From the NCBI RefSeq assembly GCF_030812885.1, contig NZ_JAUSTO010000020.1, forward strand, positions 1-26,620: DNA of 26,620 nucleotides. The letters are read 5' to 3'. This document shows, piece by piece, positions 23,195 to 26,620 of the stretch (position 1 is its first letter; every line of letters begins with the position of its first letter). The stretch is from Moryella indoligenes (GTDB lineage Bacteria > Bacillota > Clostridia > Lachnospirales > Lachnospiraceae). A program made the translations under genes and the position numbers. A model generated the notes under the pieces. The model ran no database searches, had not been told where the DNA came from, and saw only the letters and a list, made by a program, of their open reading frames with translations.

Positions 23195-23647
23195 ATGCTG
23201 GAAGTCGGAGCAAAAGCACCGGAATTTACATTACAGGATCAGGACGGGAAGATGCATAGCCTTAGCGATTACCGCGGACAAAAGGTGATTTTGTACTTCT
23301 ATCCGAAGGATAATACTGCCGGCTGCACGAAGCAGGCCTGCGGCTTCGCGGAGAGATATCCGCAGATACAGGAGAAGGGCGCGGTCGTGCTCGGCGTGAG
23401 CAAGGACAGTGTAAAGTCCCATAAGAACTTTGAAGAGAAATACAGCTTGCCGTTCACGCTTCTTTCTGATCCGGATCATGAGGTCCTGGAGGCATATGGC
23501 GCCTGGGGCGAGAAGAAGAACTACGGGAAAGTGTCCAAGGGGACGATCCGGACGACCTATCTGATCGATGAGGAAGGCGTGGTCATCAAAGCTATGGGCA
23601 AGGTCAAAGCCGCTGACAATCCGCAGCAGATGCTGGAGACCCTTTGA
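23195..23647 (+). CDS. bcp: Thioredoxin-dependent thiol peroxidase (Bcp/PrxQ)
   Basis: The 150-residue atypical 2-Cys peroxiredoxin reduces hydrogen and organic peroxides. The active site is PKDNTAGCTKQAC with peroxidatic Cys44 and resolving Cys49 five residues apart, as in PrxQ. SDPDHEVLEAYGAWGEKKNYG and GTIRTTYLIDEEG are family hallmarks. The start has GGAGG (ATGGAGGTTGAACC region) upstream. Its stop overlaps the sfsA start (TGATG), so the genes are co-translated. Confidence 0.94.
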   Translation: MLEVGAKAPEFTLQDQDGKMHSLSDYRGQKVILYFYPKDNTAGCTKQACGFAERYPQIQEKGAVVLGVSKDSVKSHKNFEEKYSLPFTLLSDPDHEVLEAYGAWGEKKNYGKVSKGTIRTTYLIDEEGVVIKAMGKVKAADNPQQMLETL

Positions 23648-24375
23648 TGGCAAGACCGAAAACGGAAATCATTTATGAGAATACGGTTCCTGCGCGCTTT
23701 GTCCGGCGGATTAACCGGTTCACGGCAGAAGTGATGATAGACGGTCTGCCGGAGATCGTCCATGTGAAGAACACCGGGAGACTGGGAGAATTGCTGCTCC
23801 CGAATGCAAAAGTGACACTGCAGAAGGCAGCTGATCCGAACCGGAAGACGGCATATGATTTGATTTCCGTTTATAAGCCGCGCCTAAAGTGGGTCAATAT
23901 TGATAGCCTGGCTCCGAATATGCTGATGCGTCAGTATTGGGAGAACAGCGGCATCTTTGATGTGATCCGTCCCGAGTACAAATATGGGAATTCCCGGGTT
24001 GATTTCTATATGGAAAGCGGAGACAGGAGGTACCTGCGAGAAGTGAAGGGGTGCACTCTGGCCGCAGATATTCGGAGTGGGATAGGACTTTTCCCGAATG
24101 CACCGACCGAGCGCGGCGTAAAGCATCTGCACGAGCTCGCAGCCGCCTCCAAAGAAGGATATCTCTGCAGCATCGATTTTGTGATACAGATGAACGGGAT
24201 CCATATGGTGTTCCCGAACGATGAGACACAGCCGGAATTCCGGGAAGCGCTTGTGGAAGCTGCCAGGGCCGGTGTGGAAGAGAATTATTTCAGCTGTCAT
24301 GTGGAAGCGGACAGGATCAGAATTACCGGAATCACCGGAGATACGGGGAGATATGCAGGATGGATGACATGGTAA
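23647..24375 (+). CDS. sfsA: SfsA family DNA-binding/nuclease protein
   Basis: The 242-residue protein matches SfsA: an N-terminal OB-like half (ARFVRRINRFTAEVMIDG; VHVKNTGRLGELLLPNAKV) and a nuclease-like half (NSRVDFYMESGDRRYLREVK, then GCTLA, FPNAPTERGVKHLHEL). SfsA was named for stimulating sugar fermentation genes in E. coli; later annotation treats it as a nucleic-acid-binding, PD-(D/E)XK-like protein (VDFYMES ... REVKG supplies the Asp-Glu-Lys triad). ATG 23647 overlaps the bcp stop. Its 3' end overlaps the next gene by 16 bp. Confidence 0.92.
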   Translation: MARPKTEIIYENTVPARFVRRINRFTAEVMIDGLPEIVHVKNTGRLGELLLPNAKVTLQKAADPNRKTAYDLISVYKPRLKWVNIDSLAPNMLMRQYWENSGIFDVIRPEYKYGNSRVDFYMESGDRRYLREVKGCTLAADIRSGIGLFPNAPTERGVKHLHELAAASKEGYLCSIDFVIQMNGIHMVFPNDETQPEFREALVEAARAGVEENYFSCHVEADRIRITGITGDTGRYAGWMTW

Positions 24376-25517
24376 ATTATCGGGATCAGGCACTACAGCA
24401 ATCGCTGGCGAAAATGGAGTTTTATCCTGTGCTAGCAGATGAAGATATGTCCGTTGCGCAGTATACAAAGATACCGCTCGAAAGACTGCCGGCGCTGGGT
24501 ACGGCATTTGAGCCGATTGCCACTGCGGTTCAGGGAGCACTTGGAGGGACAACGACGCAGCTCTGCAAAGTGACGATTCCGAGCGGGACACATCTTGCCG
24601 CATTGAAAAACGGTGCCGGCAACATCGGGACGGTGCTCAATAATACGACCAATCAGATCTCAGGGCAGGCTGTGCTCAATCCTCTCGTATGTAATCCGAC
24701 CATGATTTTCATGGCGGCAGCTCTGGCCAATATTGATAAAAAACTCGATTCCATTCAGGAGCTTCAACAGGAAATGATGGACTTTCTGGTGCAGAAGGAA
24801 AAGTCTGAACTTAGGGGCAACCTCAATTTTCTTGGGGACATCCTGAACCACTATAAATACAACTGGAACAACGACATGTATAAACGAAGCAGCCATGTCA
24901 AGGTTCTGGATATCCGTCAGACAGCAGAGCAGAAGATCCTGTTCTATAGGGAGCAGATTACAGGCAGGGTAAAGAAAAAAGCACTGCTTCATGCAGATAA
25001 GGATGTGAAGAAGCAGATGGCACAGCTTCTGGATCTCTTTAAGGAATACAGGCTTGCTCTTTATACAAATGCATTTGCATGTTTTCTGGAAATAATGCTG
25101 CTTGGCAATTATGATTCCGAGTATCTAGACAGCATTGCCGGAAAGATCAGAGAGTATGCCTTTCAGTATAAGACACTCTACACGGATGTTTATGACCGTA
25201 TGGAGAGCTATGCGGGGTCGTCGGTTCAATCTACATTGCTGAAAGGTCTCAAGACTGTAAGCAAGGCAACCGGAGAGGCGATAGCCAAAACTCCGGTAAT
25301 CAGTAAAGGGAAAGTAGATGAGGCGCTGATTGACGCAGGGAGGCGGCTTGGCAAAATCGATACAAAACGAACCTTTGATTCCTTAAAGGTGCTGATTGAT
25401 GCAAAGGATGACTGTGTAAGGCCGTTCGTGGAAAATATCGATTCCGTCAACAGATTATACAACAGTCCGTTGGAGATGCTGTTTGACCGGGAGAATATTT
25501 ATCTTGGCACAGCATGA
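24360..25517 (+). CDS. Uncharacterised 385-residue helical protein ending the repair operon
   Basis: I do not recognise the family. The N-terminal ~100 residues are Gly/Thr/Asn-rich (IPLERLPALGTAFEPIATAV; TTQLCKVTIPSGTHL; NGAGNIGTVLNNTTNQISGQ). Then a hydrophobic stretch (NPTMIFMAAALANIDKKL, about 113-130) leads into long amphipathic helices with coiled-coil character (about 127-160 and 190-280). The C-terminus is again helical (FDSLKVLIDAKDDC). No signal peptide or enzyme motif is seen. A central hydrophobic segment between helices is a layout found in some membrane-acting effectors, but that is only a hint. The start follows GGGGAG and overlaps sfsA by 16 bp. No terminator is obvious after 25517. 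Confidence 0.75.
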   Translation: MDDMVNYRDQALQQSLAKMEFYPVLADEDMSVAQYTKIPLERLPALGTAFEPIATAVQGALGGTTTQLCKVTIPSGTHLAALKNGAGNIGTVLNNTTNQISGQAVLNPLVCNPTMIFMAAALANIDKKLDSIQELQQEMMDFLVQKEKSELRGNLNFLGDILNHYKYNWNNDMYKRSSHVKVLDIRQTAEQKILFYREQITGRVKKKALLHADKDVKKQMAQLLDLFKEYRLALYTNAFACFLEIMLLGNYDSEYLDSIAGKIREYAFQYKTLYTDVYDRMESYAGSSVQSTLLKGLKTVSKATGEAIAKTPVISKGKVDEALIDAGRRLGKIDTKRTFDSLKVLIDAKDDCVRPFVENIDSVNRLYNSPLEMLFDRENIYLGTA

Positions 25518-25590
25518 GAAATATATTTGCTAATGAAGGAAGATTGCAAATCACCTTGATCGAGTCTGATTTTTAGGACACATCATTCGC

Positions 25591-25596
25591 TATAAT
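25591..25596 (+). promoter_or_regulatory. Candidate -10 box for the HIRAN gene
   Basis: TATAAT at 25591-25596, 41 bp before the ATG. No good -35 is seen at 16-18 nt upstream, so confidence is modest. Confidence 0.45.
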
Positions 25597-25636
25597 GATT
25601 TTGTAAGATAAGAGACGAAGCAGAGGAGGATGTGTC

Positions 25637-25954
25637 ATGAGTAGAATATATTTCACGATTACCGGTACAAATCATCATTATGGGCAGGAGTTCTTTGAAC
25701 CGAAAATGATAGTGCGGCTTGTCAAAGAACCGGATAATGAAGTCGATGCGGAAGCCATCAAGGTTGAACTGGAAGGACTCGGTCATGTCGGTTATGTTGC
25801 CAACAGTCCTTATACAGTAGCAGGAGATAGCTACAGCGCAGGCAGACTCTATGACAAAATCAGAGATACTGCAGAGGGTACGGTCCTTTATGTACTTCCT
25901 AAAGGCGTGCTCTGCTATGTAAACGAAGAACATATTGTCGGTGGGAACGAATAA
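25637..25954 (+). CDS. Standalone HIRAN-domain protein
   Basis: The 105-residue protein is nearly all HIRAN domain: IYFTITGTNHHYGQEFFEP, then MIVRLVKEPDNEVDAEAIKV, GHVGYVANSPYTV and a closing VLYVLPKGVLCYVNEE. HIRAN domains bind 3' DNA ends in eukaryotic remodelers such as HLTF; bacterial standalone forms are thought to recognise damaged or stalled DNA. A strong GAGGAGG site (25623-25629) lies 7 nt before the ATG. Its position after the repair genes fits a DNA-end-sensing role. The riboswitch-like RNA starts 31 bp after its stop. Confidence 0.82.
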   Translation: MSRIYFTITGTNHHYGQEFFEPKMIVRLVKEPDNEVDAEAIKVELEGLGHVGYVANSPYTVAGDSYSAGRLYDKIRDTAEGTVLYVLPKGVLCYVNEEHIVGGNE

Positions 25955-25985
25955 TTCCCACTGAAAGTAAAATTTCATATCACCT

Positions 25986-26116
25986 ATAGAGAGTGCGCGA
26001 GAGACAAGCTCGTTGACCGCACAGCAACCTGCCAGAAGGTAAGGTGCTAAAGCTTGAACGATGGGTGAAGAACCCGTCGTGACGATGGGGCAAATCAAAT
26101 GATGTGCACTCTCTAT
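25986..26116 (+). ncRNA. SAM-I-clan (SAM-I/IV-type) riboswitch aptamer
   Basis: An 11-bp closing helix P1 pairs 25986-25996 (ATAGAGAGTGC) with 26106-26116. Inside, CGAG (25998-26001) pairs with CTCG (26009-26012), giving GAGAGACAAGCTC, then GTTGAC, AGCAACC (26023-26029), an ACCT/AGGT stem (26027-26030/26037-26040) and AAGGTGCTAA (26041-26050). The order matches the S-box core (GAGGGACxGGCCC, xTGAA, GGCAACC, GGTGCTAA). A 9-bp hairpin with a GAAGA loop (26058-26066/26072-26080) follows. The ligand is inferred by similarity. Confidence 0.78.
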
Positions 26117-26131
26117 GAATCAAGAGAGGAG
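26109..26131 (+). promoter_or_regulatory. Expression platform: P1 3' strand versus ribosome binding site
   Basis: CTCTCT (26109-26114), part of the P1 3' strand, can alternatively pair with AGAGAG (26123-26128), which overlaps the AGGAG ribosome site (26127-26131) eight bases before the ATG at 26140. Forming P1 would free the ribosome site, so ligand binding should turn translation on. Confidence 0.6.
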
Positions 26132-26139
26132 TACATCAA

Positions 26140-26541
26140 ATGAGCATTACCGTATTTGACCCAAATCAGATCATTCTGCACATCCCACACAACAGCACAT
26201 ATATTCCGGAAGAATATCGCAGAATCTTTTATCTGGACGATGAGCCATTGACAGGGGAGCTCCTGAGGATGACAGATTCCTATACTAATGAGCTTTTTCA
26301 GATTCCTGATATCCCGATGGGAAATCGGATTATATTTCCATACAGCCGTCTTCTATGCGATGTGGAACGGTTCAGGGATGACCGGATGGAACCGATGGCA
26401 GCAATGGGAATGGGTGTTTGCTACAGAGTTACCTCGGCGCTTAAGCCGCTGAAAAGTGTAACGGATTTTCATACGGATGAGATGCTGGCATGGTATGACC
26501 GGCATCATGATGCTTTAACTGACATTGGAGCTAGCATATAA
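26140..26541 (+). pseudogene. N-formylglutamate amidohydrolase-like protein, truncated
   Basis: The 133 codons begin with the family signature IILHIPHNSTYIPEEYR, then ELLRMTDSYTNELFQIPD, IFPYSRLLCDVERFRDD and MAAMGMGVCYRVTS. The zinc-binding His in HIPH and the Arg/Asp of DVERFRDD are present. The family is usually 230-270 residues and continues with a DCHS motif after HHDALT; here it diverges into DIGASI and stops at 26541, with no family sequence in the next 70 bp. It is therefore a truncated gene, or a short variant. The enzyme normally releases formate from N-formylglutamate or related N-acyl substrates. Control by the upstream riboswitch is evident from position. Confidence 0.75.
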
Positions 26542-26610
26542 ATAGTACAAAATAAGGATGACCTTTTCCCTGTTAATCATGTACCATGAAAGGACAGGAG
26601 GGAATGGGCC

Positions 26611-26620
26611 ATGGCAAAAG
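26611..26620 (+). CDS. Start of a gene running off the window
   Basis: ATGGCAAAAG at the right edge has a strong AGGAGGG site (26596-26602) eight bases upstream. Only MAK can be read, so no function can be suggested. Confidence 0.5.

Overview
The window looks like accessory DNA from a Clostridia genome, probably a gut Lachnospiraceae. The signs are moderate GC, strong AGGAGG ribosome binding sites, TTGACA/TATAAT promoters, and families typical of that group (DUF6462, DUF5058, DUF4298, AAA_14/DUF4143 ATPases, a CadC/CadA cassette). All assignments come from reading the sequence and recalling protein families. No database was searched. There is no rRNA, tRNA or CRISPR array that I can see.

Region 1 (1-14218) is a patchwork bracketed by two nearly identical 94-bp direct repeats (1-94 and 14125-14218). 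Inside, in order: a higBA-type toxin-antitoxin pair under a self-regulated promoter; a 347-bp repeat (R1); an IS1595-family insertion sequence with a frameshifted transposase; a fragment of a zinc-ribbon (DUF4379-like) gene; a cadmium/zinc resistance operon (cadC-like regulator, cadA P-type ATPase) followed by a truncated ZIP transporter; a frameshifted relic of the methionyl-tRNA synthetase C-terminal domain; a DUF6462-like small protein; an AAA_14/DUF4143 ATPase whose promoter lies between two palindromes; the second 347-bp repeat (R2) with a second MetRS C-domain relic; a membrane protein that looks truncated at its 5' end; and a compact operon of two membrane proteins (one DUF5058), glutaminase and an M20 amidohydrolase. 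The last operon plausibly imports and cleaves an N-acyl or peptidyl glutamine/glutamate compound.

Region 2 (14219-16640) is read mainly on the minus strand: a WYL-domain regulator, a Cys-rich protein interrupted by an in-frame amber codon, and a gene cut short by the second 94-bp repeat.

Region 3 (16689-20790) is a decayed restriction/defence locus: an XRE control-type protein overlapping a C5-cytosine methyltransferase that lacks its last motif, joined by a deletion to the C-terminal half of a large helicase, then an uncharacterised protein. It runs straight into a tightly packed repair and stress operon (20810-25517): endonuclease IV, a DUF4298 protein, a frameshifted VOC-fold gene, 3-methyladenine glycosylase I, a Bcp peroxiredoxin, SfsA and an unknown 385-residue protein.

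Region 4 (25591-26620) holds a standalone HIRAN protein and a SAM-I-clan riboswitch-like RNA. The 3' strand of the closing P1 helix could also pair with the ribosome binding site of the next gene, a truncated N-formylglutamate amidohydrolase-like ORF. This is the geometry of a translational ON switch and is the most interesting regulatory signal here. A new gene starts at the right edge.
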